Notes under the pieces: generated by a model
Told to the model about the DNA's origin: nothing
Databases searched by the model: none
The model's input: the letters and a program-made list of their open reading frames with translations, nothing else
Shown here: one piece after another, positions 1 to 13,800 of the stretch
Layout: each line of letters begins with the position of its first letter
Position numbering within the stretch: the first letter of the stretch is position 1
Source of the DNA: Lineus longissimus
Lineage: Eukaryota > Nemertea > Pilidiophora > Heteronemertea > Lineidae
NCBI RefSeq assembly: GCF_910592395.1
Contig: NC_088311.1
Coordinates: 22,536,646 to 22,600,645, forward strand
DNA length: 64,000 nucleotides
Direction: 5' to 3'
Translations under genes and position numbers: made by a program

Positions 1-3000
1 GTTTATATCGATGATAACGTTACTGGTGATGAAATCCCTCTCGTTTATGAAGAATTGCATGACAAAAGTCATACGTTAAAACGTTGTATTCATGAATCTA
101 TTCGAGTGAGCTTAAAACTCACGCCGAGTCAGTAAAGTGATCATTGCATGACATTTTCATCAGATTCAGACCCTGGGTTTGCTGGTAGGTGGCGAAGAAG
201 AAGAAGAAAAAGAAGCAGGGAAAGAAGGCGGCTGAAGCGGTGTTGTTACTGCCGTAACTCTGCTGATGACTTGACAGGCGCTGACTTCACTGTGGTACTT
301 ATTTTGTGTATAAAGGCCGCATGACTAAATATCGATCACTGATTTTACCACCACGTGTGTTTCATCAAAATCTAACTCTTTCAATAAGTCTAGCTGGGAT
401 GATGTAAGTTTCGAAAACGGCGCCAACACAGTGACATATCTTGCGAGTAAAAATAGATTTCTTTTTGTTTCTCTCTTTGGCAATATCCGGACGAGTGCTC
501 TGGTTGCCATCACTGTTCTGATGCAGCTGTTGTTTACCGGTGTCAGCCTACTCTACTCGCCTGACATCTAAGACTTGGGTCCAGGCGCCCAATTCAATAA
601 CACTTCAAAAGGAATCCCTATCACTACACTGACCAGAACGGAACGATTGTCCTTATAAAGATATTAGAATCACCTTGAATGCTCCTAATTACATACAGCA
701 GGCTTTCTACAGGAAACAGACGGGGACTATACCAACCCGTAATGTACATGTTCGTGTTTTCTTCAGCAAGGCTGTGGTAGTGTCTAGTTGTGACGATACA
801 CACCTTAAAATCTAAGAAGAAGATAATAACAACTAGTTTGGAAACTAAGTTTATAATCTCGAACTCAAAGCGCAGGTGTGCCACAATAAAATATTAGTTC
901 ATGCAACCTATTTTACATTTCAAATTTGGAAAATATTTCAATGGAAAAGTCGTGTCGAAATGTAACTGAATATTTTAATGTTTTTGCCTGTATTCAATGG
1001 AACGCGTAGAAAGTGTTGATCGTGTATAGCTATTTCAGTTGTTACTGCATTTACTGCATTGTCAATAACATATAATATTGCTAGTATTTCTGAAAAGCTT
1101 CTAAAACTGGCAACTACAATGCAGCAAGAACGTCAACACAACTATAATAAGATTGTATAGGATTTTTGTAGGTACTTTCCGCCCCATTCACGAGGCTGCA
1201 GTGACACCAATTCAGCTCAAACTGTTGTCATCTAAAAGCTAGGTAACAACAGTGAGAAGTTGGTCCAATGGTTGTGTTTTTTTAGTTGAATTGGTTGGTA
1301 CCACTTACATGACTTACGCCAACAAGAAAGACAATGATTAAGCAGCTTTGGGACCAGGAACTGAGCATAATGTATAGCCAGGGCACGATGGTGTGATCAT
1401 ATGGACCAATCAGAAGGGTCGTTACAATTATCATGATATAGAAAATACTTCAGTTCATTGGCTATCAACAAATTCTCAAATTTAACTTTGTGACGACACA
1501 GCAGCCATTGCAGGCAGGGCGACAAGAGTAAGAAGCATGCATTTCCCTTCTTGTTGACAGAGACTAAACATCTCTCAAGAATACAAATTTCAGCATTCAG
1601 TACGATTGGGTGCACATGTAGGTGATTTGCTTCTTATCCATTTAGATGACACTAAAATTACACGTACATTAGATTTTGAATTAAATTTAGCGATGCCGCT
1701 GGTGCTAGTTACGTATCATGGCTGGCTCTGCGGCAAGGTGGATCAGCGTAGGGGTATTTACCGAGAACGCCCCGGGGTTGAGTAGGCATGCCCCTTGGGC
1801 GTCTATTTCTCATTGATCTTGCCGATTGGTGTTTATGAATAGGATACATTACGTTACAACGAAACTTCTAAACTTGATCTGTTGTCAATTTGAAGATTAG
1901 GATTTTCATATTTTGCTGGTGTTACTCTGGACTAAATACAATCTGCTGAAAATCCATCTTGTTTTTGCATGAATGCAAGAGTGTTTTATGAAATTGTAAA
2001 GAGTGACCTCCGGAAAGGATATGGTAGTTAAAAAAATTCACTTGCAATTTTGTCCTTGGTTGAACCTTATTTTGACTGGACTATCTGGCGATGACGTTAT
2101 CGCTTAATGTGGTTTGCTACCATCGCTTTCAGTGTCATCCGTGTGGCGAAAAAGGAATGTGGCTGAGAAAGGTGGTTTCATCCTTTGACCCATTCCTGTA
2201 GGCAGTGATCGGGGCACTTCTTACCCAGCCAAAAATCACCACCAATCACCTCCCCATGTGTCAAAGCCTGATGATTCCCGATGTGGCAATTACGCCGGGC
2301 GGTAGAAAGCGCCCGCATCAGGTCCTCAGGTCCTAAGTCGCATTACGGTCGGTGCGCTGCCATAATCCAGTTAGCGGAATTACTCCAGTAATTGACTAAT
2401 ACCAATAATGAAATTATTTGATAATAGGACGAGGTAGCAAAACATCATTACTTCCATGGTCAGAAAAAGCAAGTGACGAGAACTTACTTCGCTGGTTTGG
2501 AGATTTATTTCAGATGTCTGATGGAACGTCTTATAACACGTTTTAGAAAGTTAAAGCTCAGACATGACCGACCATCATTGGACATTTAGGGTTTTGAAAA
2601 TTTTCTCTGCCCTTCCTTCATAACCATAATCGGCATTAAAAAGTAATCCAGTGTTTCGTTAACAACAGCATTAGTTCAAATGAGGACAGACATCTTTAAA
2701 ATGATCTGTCATTTTTTACACTCTTTTATTAAGCTTAAGTGAGACCTAGTATTCCATGATAAAAAAACGACCTTCACGAGAAAAAAATATGATAGTATAG
2801 AGAGGTATTGTCGATTTGTGTACAAACCTTCCACGTCATTATTGTTCGGAATTGCCTTGAAGCAAGTGTGTAAGGCCTACTCTGCCATGTATGTGATGTA
2901 AAAATGCATAAAAAGAATAATTAATAATACAGGGTGAACCGATAAAGTTACATAGAGCAGCTCTTGCTTTCTCTCCCTAAATTATAACACGCCAAGACAC

Positions 3001-6000
3001 ATTTGAGTATTTGAATGACACCTTAAGGTTTTCGGCCAGGATAAATATGCACCCCTTAGATTTTTTAGGGAAGTGAGATTCTGAAAACCTGTTAGATTTA
3101 AATAAAGACACTGTAAAGTGTGCCTGGCATACATGTACTTGTTTTGGCTGAAATATCCGACTTTTTTTGAAAGCTCAAAAATCTTGGTCCACATATTTTG
3201 TGACTGAGCAGGACACGCAATATCATGCCATGGAGTTATCCTCAAAACTATAATTATTTGTCTGAGAATAATAATGACCACCTTCGAAATCCAGGTTTCT
3301 GCTGAAGAGCTCCACATAGATTCCTCAATGCCAATAGGCGACGAAACGCCTCAAATCTTCGATCGCCGGACAGTCACCCCAAGGTCCGGGCTCGGAGTTC
3401 CCATCCCGATTAATGAAAATACACCTGTCCCAGCTAGCCCATCTGTTCAAAGCTCACAACTACAGAGGCTAGCGGATTATCGACATTACACCGTGATTAC
3501 AGAGCTTCCCGTCCTAGCACCAACCACCTCAAACCGCTACAATTGAATTATAACCATTTCTAGTCAGGTGTCAAAGTTTAATGCCTTTTTCCACATGAAA
3601 ATGTGCCGGCCTTTTTATCTCGATAACACAAATTATCCAGCCTAGATGAGATTAGTGAAGGGAAATAATAGCGGCGAGTTGCAGGAGCGTCGGGAATATG
3701 AGTTTACAGCAAAAACTAACGCCGCGTGATTGTATTAATATTACGTTAATATTTGCAAGTAATCGGACAGTCAAACATTGCGTCCTCCACTTCTTAGTCA
3801 CCACGGGAAAGGGAAATTAAACCATCTGAGCGCGATAGAGATTCGTAGAGTACTAAAGACAAAGCGCCTGGGTGTACCTTCCCTGGCGATAGATCCCCAG
3901 AGGGGGCGCATCCTCGTCATGTTTTCATGATTAACTTTCGCGGATAAATATGGTTTTGCATTGTTAGTTAGATTTACGGACACCATAAGTTTTTGATTAA
4001 ATTCTTTGTAAGATATTATTATGTAATGAAGGAAGTCAAGTACGGAAATTACTTTTGAAAGGAAGTACAGACTTTTTCGGAAAAAGTTAAAAGAATCATT
4101 CGCGATGAGACAATCTTCCTCTTTTTGAAATGGATTTTACAAAGCAAACATATGTTGAATATACAATGCAGCTTCATCTCTGGACATTAGTGGAGAGTCG
4201 CGGAAAAGGTGAATTTGGGTGTAATTAGATGTTAGTCCACATAACTTCAACGATAAACAGTTCCATTCCCCCATCAGCAGTAGGAGGCCTCAGTTTCGGT
4301 ATGAGCTGGTTGGACCCATATCCGCGGAACCACTGCAATTTGTCAGACGTATCAAAGGTGCCCTTAAGTCAAGGCTCTAGACTGCACACATCATGGTCAA
4401 TATAACAAGTCGAATTCCTGCAGCCCTGGGCCCTTCTCTCTACCGTCTAAACACTGAGAAAGCACACCGGCTTGTCGCCGGGGCCGCGTTATGCGCTTAA
4501 TGCCGCCGACCCCTTTCATTTGGCCGTCATGTCCAGAGGGGCGAAGTGATTTGATCGTTAAGACAGTTGACGTGAAGACAAAACGAGGAGGTAACGTCCC
4601 CTTACCAAGGGGGATATCATCTCTTATCTAATCAGGATAAAGAACCCACAAAGGGCTGGGGAAGATACCGCTCCGAGGGCTACAGACACCGTGGCCAAAT
4701 ATGCCCCATCAAGCTTTGTAGTCAGCCGTTCACATACCGATATAGGCTGCTCAAGATATCATGGATCCATTTTTAACACTTCGGTTTTTATGGGGGTGTT
4801 AGTCATTACACGTCCATTATACGGTGAATGATAATACTTTCCTGGTTTGAATATTTTGTCATCGATTAATATCAGCCTATTCGTGGTAGAGCTAATGCAA
4901 CACTGCCAAAGATGCATGTAGCACTGCATAGATTAAACAGCTTATTTTAGAATTAGAATGTCATCGGTAAGGAACAGACCCATCAACACAAGCTATACAT
5001 TACAGGCTCTATTTAAGTGTCAAGAGGCATCTTATTCAAGAACGGGACGACCGGGTTTGGCAATAGGGGAAAAGGGATCCCAATGAACCAGCCTAGCAAA
5101 TCTGCGGTTGCCATTTCCGCCGGTTGATGCCTCAGCCAGCGATTCCGAGCAGATATCAGGAAAGACGATCGAACAGTCAGACGGAATAGATTCTTCCCTG
5201 GCGTATTGAGACCTTAAGTGATCACACACCACCGAGCCATGAGATCTGAGGTAATTTACTCCCGATGTCAATGCTGTGTTATTCATGTGAATAATTTATT
5301 GCCGATCAGTAAGCCAATTGGACAGAAAATCCATGCAATTGTGGATTACTCGGGTTGTCCTCAGAGAACGTTTAGCAAACGTCTCGACGTCTCCCGTTCC
5401 TGAAGCTCGAAGCGCACAGAGGTATGTCTGAAAGATCAGGCCGCAGAGGTAAAATCCTGTATCAACAGAAAAAAATCAACTTTTCTTTTGTTAGCATCAT
5501 CCGAGGCATTGGGTATCTTAATCTTAGAATCTTATTTTTTTCCATGATTGGACTATAACATAATCATAAACTTGACTTTATCACAATCAGACTGACACTG
5601 ACAAGGGACGAAGGTGTTCGCCCCCAGTGACCAAAAACCATCAGGCCTGTTCGTGAAGACCGAAAACACAAGGTGATAGAAGTTGCACACAGAAGTAAAA
5701 GTATTACCACCGATTTCAAACTGTTACAAGCAATTCTACACATATAATGAAAATGTTCTTAAGCAATATTCAAAAGATTTTCGATCAATAATAAATGACT
5801 TTTAGTCTAACCTATCTTCACTTTTCCTTATGTAAGTGTACAGCGCTCAGTTAAATGTCTCGCAGAATGTCTCTAATGCTTTTAGCTTTCACCAAGATAC
5901 ATTCGAATGCCTGCATGCGATATAAAAATGACTAAACAATTAAAAACTATGCGTATTAAAATGATATCCCTGAATATAATAGTGATAGATTTCCAGAAGT

Positions 6001-7731
6001 TATACCAATTCTTTACAAAATCTGATGCACTGTCACCCGCCAATCAAAACGCAACACAAACTACTTTATAAAATCATACATTGATTTTTTAAACCAACCG
6101 TCAACCTGCACGATGGTGGTGAAAAAAGTCTCATCTAAATAGGCCTATTGAATACAGGAATAGAACTAATGCTAAGTGAGCACTGTAGTGCACTGGCGTA
6201 CTTCTACGCGCTACTGTATTCCGAGATGAGAAGAGCAAAAATGGAACAATTTCCCTGAAGCCACGTGTTTGTAAAAAGCAAACATGGCCAATGTTTGTAT
6301 TTGAAATTTAGACGTGATGCGTTGGAAGGGGTATGAAATGCTGGTACGGTGAGGTTGATCGGAGCATTTTAATGCTATGCGGTGGATAGTCACTTACTTA
6401 TAAATACTCTTTATTCACATTTTAGTGAAACTATATACATGTAAAGTTAGCTTTTAAAAAAATCCATGTTTTTTGGATGTGGGCTCTCTGGCCACAGATG
6501 GTGCACTTAATCAATAACAAATCATTCGACATCAGTGTCAATATTGCTACTCCTCGCAGGTAAATCCTGTTATACTATTTTGGGTTGCTGCAACTACCTC
6601 ATGCTTTGCAGGGTTTTTGAAAATTATTAGGGTGTATGAGGTGCTATGAAGACATATTCCGAACCAACATACAGCTGGTGTCCATGGAAATGTTTCTGGC
6701 GGAAAGAAATGACGGAAATACAGATATTGCCGGAAGAATCGGATGTGTTTTTCTCAATACGTTCCGATGTAGACAAGTACAAGTGTGATGCACGCTGCGT
6801 TACTTGCTTTAACACGTCGTCAATTCCTTTTTGGAATTTCGAGATATGAATAATTCGGTCAAAATACTTCCCAACAAATATTGATAATATCTTTCAACCA
6901 AGGATACGTTTATGATCCGGTTGCCATATGTTGCGAGGTCATAGCTTTAGAGAATTGTTGGTTAACTCGATTCAAACTTCAAGATATTTGGCAAAACACG
7001 AAAGCTAAATCCACCAATTTGATATTGTAAATGTTGATAGCTTGATGTATGGAATTTTGATGACAAACACAAATTAATTTTCCTCATTTCCCGTATTCAA
7101 ATGCGTGAATATCACTGTCCAGTAACGATTATGTATCAAGTTAACCTTAAGTTAAGGACGTCTTTTATGAATAACCCGATAGATAGGCTAGAAAAAGTCC
7201 TGGGTTTTTGCTTTAGGCAAATAATGTTAACAGTTCCTGCTGCTCAGCTGCCCTAGTAAGTCAATAGCAAAAGTTCCTGTTGATTTAGGTGTTAATCGCT
7301 ATGTGCAGCAAGACCCTGCAGTAGCTGCCTCCCGTGCCCCAAAGGCCCATACGTCCTCATCCGCGAAATGAAACCAGACTCGCGGCAAATTGTACAACCA
7401 TATACCGAGATGCATGCACGTTACATATACATGTGTTGTACATGTCCACAGCCAAGGGGAAATTGTTGGCATCCTAGTCAGACACGCCAGGAAGGGGCCT
7501 AAAGCGATGGCCAGCATACCAGTGCAATCTGAAATCATTAGTGTGGGAAGGCGGTGGGGCGATGCTGACTGTAGACGTTTGATCAATGTGTACATATATA
7601 TGCACGCACACAGGGAAAGCGAACACCTTCATGCACTCACACTATTTCTATACTGCATTTTATCATATTTGCCCAACTACTTTACAGTGGATGACCAGAA
7701 CTTAAAATGTATACACAACTTGGAGCTTTGA
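1..7731. other. Gene-poor stretch, no recognisable exons
   Basis: I recognise no protein or RNA gene here. The longest open frames are a 90-codon Pro/Thr/Ser-rich frame at 3274-3546 (+), a 111-codon frame at 2982-3317 (-) and a 113-codon frame at 7390-7731 (+). None resembles a family I know, none is flanked by convincing splice sites, and lengths like these are expected by chance. Somewhat more GC-rich patches lie near 1690-1850, 3290-3540, 4400-4720 and 5030-5210. Single exons of an unfamiliar gene could be hidden in them, but nothing I can see proves it. Confidence 0.5.
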
Positions 7732-7800
7732 TACGGTGGCTGGGAAAGGACATCTCATGATTTTTTTTTCAACATGTGATATCCTTTCCCAGCCACCGTA
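7732..7800. repeat. Short foldback element, 28-bp arms
   Basis: A 69-bp inverted repeat. The left arm (7732-7759) begins TACGGTGGCTGGGAAAGGA and its reverse complement forms the right arm (7773-7800), with 26 of 28 positions matching. The 13-base loop is mostly T (A followed by nine T, then CAA). The shape fits a very short MITE or solo terminal inverted repeats, or a short transcribed hairpin. I see no clear target-site duplication beyond a possible TA. Confidence 0.7.
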
Positions 7801-10800
7801 GTATAGGCCATTCCAATGTGTTTGTGTGTTATACATGCACTTTGCATGTTCACTTAGGATTTCCAGTTTGTTATTATGCTAGATTTTTATTAATGATGCT
7901 TTTTGTTGTATCTTCCAAGGGTTAAGCACCGAATGGCCGGATCTTTGGATTAAGAATACATTGGACCCTAAACAAGGATAAAACCGATAACCTAGCGTGA
8001 ATAAATGAAAAATACCTACACATTATAACCCAGTACCTTCCAACAAAGAAGGACAAGATAAGAATTAAATTTGAAAAATACAATCACCCATGAATGAACC
8101 AGTATTGTGGAGAAAATTGCATGATAGAACGGATCACAGCAGTAGCGTGTACCATATACGGGGACCACCCATAATCTGTACATAGTTTGCTTGATATCAA
8201 AATATCATGGTCGGTGAAGGAGTTGTGCCCCAAATCCCATTTTGATACAAGTTGGAAGCTTGCTTTCTTAAAAGTTGGCAAACCCATAAGGCCCGGTTTA
8301 CATAAGATGTCACATGTCACCTTTCACGTCGTCACTTGCCGTCAGCATGTTCGTTAGCGTGACATCGTGAATCCTATGTAGCCCGCTCTTTGGAAATGAT
8401 TTGTTCGTTATTTATGTCACGCCTAACACGTTAATACAAGTACCGACATGAACGCGTGAACACGAACAACTGACAACATGAACCCAGCCTATAAATGTAC
8501 TAAAATACCGCCTATGAGTTAACCAATTTTATATTCACTATAATTGGCATTTATTCATACATATTCCTATATAATTTGGAACACGTTTATTTGATGAAGT
8601 TCATGGCATCCTACACTTCAAAACAAGAATGTTAACTCTGAACCCCACTTGGTAGTGCTTTATTTACTCTAAATACGAAATGCTGTGGGGTCAGGGCATG
8701 GCAAAAGCGTTCCAAAGGAGACGAATCCTCGATCGGCCATAACAGTAGGTATAGTTGTAAGTCCTGGACCAATTAGATTTTGATACATCAATTTCTTTGA
8801 ATCACTACTTTTTGAACAACAGTTTTAAAGCAGATCCTCTCATAGATATTACTTTAGGAGGACTGCTGTCTCATGAAAGTCACAAGCAATCAGAGAGGGT
8901 TAATAGGCCTTTTAATAATGGCTATTACCAACTATTTGCACAACATCTAAAAATAAAGTGGATTTGGAAGGCTGGATGTATGGCTATGTTCCGCCGCAAG
9001 CGAAAATCGGCATAAAATGCCGACCAAACAGGGAGATGTTGCCCCTAGGGTCGTGGGCAGAAAATACAAATCACAACACGCAGCTACATAAAGATATACT
9101 CGGTATGGAATAACTCGCGCGAAATTGAAGCATATTTCAATTAACTATTAAAGAAATGATGATTGAAGTCAGACTACTCGTATCAGAATCTGAAAACTTT
9201 CGCTAGGAACTTCTTAAAAAGTCTCAAACTACATGTAATAGAAATATTGTTGCGGTGTAATAAGGAGCAGTGATAGTGTCTACTTGTGGATGCATTTTTG
9301 TAATATGAACAAATTCTAATCGAGAGATGGTTTGAAATTAGCAAGCATTAATAATGTTTATCATTGCACATATGTATTGGACACAAAAATGGTCTGATTT
9401 TCAGTTTCAAGATAATCTACCAACGTTTGTTTGCTGTGATTTTTTTATCGAATACAAAAAAGAGATACAAAAAGCAGATAAAACGGCTGTTGTGATAGTT
9501 TTGTTTCACGTTCATTGCATTTTTAACATACATCGTATTTTCTTTTCAACTTATCGACGCTAAGATGAAAGAACTTTGTGACACACAGATATTTTAAAGG
9601 ATTTTTTTGCGTTTTTCGTCTTCAGTTGCATGCCCGCCACTATTGTTTAGGTTGTCATAAAGATTTTATCTGAAGCATAAAGAGAAGAATTGCTCGCTGT
9701 TGATATAATTCATTTAACCTTCGGAACCTACAAATAACTAAAAACACTTAAGATATAAGTTATGTAAGACACAAGTAAAACTCAATACATGACAAGAAAA
9801 TCGAATGATCACACTCAAAGAGACGCCAATACGGTGCTGGAAAACCTTAAACAAAAATCGTACCTTATCAGAAAATGATCACCAGGCAACAACGGACCCT
9901 TTTTTCCAACCAGCTCATCTCAAACTTGACAATAAGGAGAAGTTCTATAGAAATACTTGGAGCTTGAGTCAGTCAAACAAAAAGCTTCTAAAATCCATTA
10001 AAGTATACTTGTAAAAAATAGCAATAGAGAATGAAGGTCTAGTGTGCCACAATCAGGCAGGCAATGATACTGAGATTTTTACTCAGTTACTATGTCACGG
10101 ATTCGGATAATAGTGGGTTAGAGTTCAATACGTTTTACCATCGTGTGATGTTTTACACAGATAAGGGTATAATTATATATTTTCAGCCCTGGCACGGTAA
10201 TCACGGTATGTCTTCTTCGCATAAAAACATTTGTTTTATATTAACAGCTACCTCAAGCCCGTGTCATTGCAAAGTGTATGAATACGCCCAAAAGGCAGGT
10301 AACCGTTTCATAGTTTCCCATCGTGGAAGTGGTGTGCGTAGGCGTACAAAATTGGAACCACTCTTCCTGCTTACAAGAATTCGCATGGCGATCTCGCGAA
10401 TTTCTCAATGAAAGAAACCGCGTAATTCCAAATGATATCAAGTTGTACGATATTATCGCGATAGCTCTTTCCGCTCGCGCTAACCGCCCATAAAGCTTTG
10501 GGAATAAAACCAATACCGTTGCAATATGAACTAAATTGCCTGAATCACCTTTGTAGTTTTGCAGCGGAAATTAGCGGGACTGAGCTTGCGCAATCACCAT
10601 TGTAGTTTGTTGATTGAATCACTTTTTAATCTGCTGATCGATTTGATTCTAATGTTCAATCAGGTGTCGTACGGTGAGCATAATAGGATGATATAACAGC
10701 GGTTTAGAAGAGATTTGTTAGGTAAATGGACCCATGAGAGACGTGATCGGATTCGATTCAGTTTCGACATCAGGACGATATTGAAAATTATGTGATGTTG

Positions 10801-13800
10801 AGTGATGTCGTTTACTGACGTTCGCTCCGTTTTTATCTAAGAGATGACGGTTATAACTGATAAAAATGGTCGAATTCAGACAATATGTCGTAGCCTTAAC
10901 GGCGTTATTGAAAAGGTTTCGCGAAAGCCCTAAATATGTATTTTCAAGAAGATGTGCTCTGGTCAAGCTAAATGTAACTGTGTTCAAAAAGTTTGATTTG
11001 AGTATTTTAGTCAGCTAGCAGTTGCGCATTTCATTTCCTGTTGATGAATTGATAATTATTCTATCCCTAAACACACAATAACTACCTGGCAAAATACACG
11101 CAAATTGTAAGTATTCAATTTTACTTTTGATAAACTTTTGATTACCAGAACACAGTACTAATCATACATGCCGACAATGAATTTCCCATATTTCGATTTT
11201 TTGTTTTAATGGACGTTTAGTATGTATAGACCTGATTGGAGGTACAAGATGTATCGGTGTATCTTTTTAGTTAATGGCAACACTATTTTAATTTTGACTA
11301 CAAAAGTTTTTACATCCATCAATCAAAAAAATATATATATGCTGTGTTTTTAATGGGGAGTATAAAGCCATTGGCGGAGTCAGGGATGCAAAACATTACA
11401 ATTTAGACGTTGGTAACAAATCACACATTAAGAATCATCCGACTCAAATTCACCAGTTCGAACCACAATTTCAGGTATCAAAACGCGGCGCTTTTTATTT
11501 CCCCATAACCGCCGTTTTGTACATTTTACAATGCTTGTTCCGTGCTGTGCTTGACAGAGTGGTTTCACAGTATGATGGTACTATATACATTTATATAACT
11601 ACACAATGATTTACGCTTATGATACGGTTGCAGAGTTTTTACGCTGCTGACAATGGTTACAGTTGTCGGTTTTTCTGGTTGTTATTAATGTTGGATGCGA
11701 CCTGACACTGAATGATGGTCATGTTACGCTAATGTGTCCACGACTTCAAAGTAATGCAGTGACAATATTTGAGAGATACTAGGTATTAATACCAGGGTAT
11801 CACGTTGCCAATAGAGACTGCGATTTTCATAGAAAGAGGTATGCATGTATGCGTGTGCATTAAAATACTGGAATAACCATATTGGCTTAAAAGCTATCAC
11901 ATCTACTAAGTAAAAGTCAGTTTCTATGAAAAACTTCAAGCGGCAAAATACTTTGACATGCTCTTATTTTATGAAGTTGAATGTTCTTAAACTGAGTTAA
12001 TAAAATATCCAAAAGAACCATTTATTGAGTATATTTGAAACTAGGGATGATTTCTTTTTTTCCTATCATATTGGACAACACGTACAATGTATATCCCGTG
12101 ACTGTCCTACGCAGTAGGCCTATGTTCACTGCGTTTCAAGAAAACATTCTCGCTATCAATTTTGGGATATCGAGAAGAGTAAATAAATATTCAAGATTTC
12201 GAAATGTCGAAAACAAACTTTAAACATACATTCCCAAACAGGCTAAGAATGTCGTGAAAGCACATGCCTAAAAAAACTCACGGGAAGTGCGAAAAAAGTT
12301 AGTACACTTCATGCAGTTAGCAGTCTTCGGTGCTTTTAAGTCTAATGTGTTCAGAAGGCCAGATAGATTCAATCTGGAGATGTGTACACCGCTGCAAATC
12401 AAATCTAGCTGCTAGACTTCACTTGATCAATTTTAAGTAATTAGCGGAAAATGCTAGCTTTGACTTTGACAAGTATTTAGAAAAGTTTTAGAGCTTCACC
12501 GACGTGAGACAATGCGGCGTTGACCACTATTTCCTCACGCGCTTCCGCCGCGGTGCACCTTTTGAGATTGGAGCTCAAGGCGCGTTAATCAGGCGGTCCC
12601 AAGATGAACAAACAAAAATAAAGTCTACTTTGGGAAGCGACCAGAGGCGAAACTGGTATATTTGGTCCCCTTACTCCGTGTTTAGCACACGGTTGTCCCG
12701 CAGTGTTAGCTTTGCTTCCTGGTGGGTTCCTTTCCACATGGTTTTAGGCAAGGCGAGAGAAGGGTGTGAAAAGTTTCATAGAAAAGCGATACTTTTGGTT
12801 ATAAGTGATTTTTGGCGCACAGCACCCATGGACATAATTGAGAAGATTTAACCTCATCGGGTACAATAAGTTAACAAAGTTATAATCTACTACCATCAAT
12901 ATTAGACAATGGATGTCTTTACAGTGTCTTATCATCACTAAAAACACACTTATTGCCAATCCAACTTGTGGTCGGAATGCAGGCAAAGACGGAACTTCGT
13001 AGACTTTAACATCCCCTATGTTAACGACTTGGATATGATACCATTCTAATAGTTCCGTCCAGCAGATGGTTTAAATAATCATAGTATGAGTATTTAAGTG
13101 TGCAGAGGAATGTTTGATTGGGTCACGATTGGAAAAAACGGTAACCAAATTCAACTCGAATGTCAAAATCACATCGTCCCTTCTCTCTAGTAGGCTGATA
13201 GTTCGGAACCAACCAAGTCGTAATCATATTGCAGTCTTGTGCAGGACACATGACATACTGCTTGGCAGTCTTATGAACGTCGTAAGCAAATGAAAGTTCT
13301 ACCCATGTCTACAGCTTGTAATCAGTTGATGTTGCCACAGTCATTTCTCAATGCCCTTTTTTAATGAATCTAATGTAAGTGTGATGACACACATAGCTGC
13401 AGCGTTTATCACGACTAATGTGTTTTGACGCCACGTTTAAAGTTTAAACACCAATAACACTAAAGCATCAAAGAGATTTTCTTCAATTTTACTCACATGA
13501 AACGCCAATGCTCCGCTTGTGTATTCCATTTAGCAAAACAAATCGATGACAACATTCGATTGAGACAAATCGGGAGTACTTTTACGGACGAGTATTTGTA
13601 TCTGTTGCTGCGCTTTTCAATGCGTATCCTAAAATAATCCTGATTATGTTGTTGTTATTTCCAATCCTGTGTTATCAGCGCACCGTCCTAGTTCACTGTC
13701 AACTTACGAGTTGTGATTTACCCTGTCATAGATCTTGGTCGTTAGTCTCGTATCTTAGACCGTCTTGGCCAAAGGGAGTCATCACATTAAAGCAATGTCC

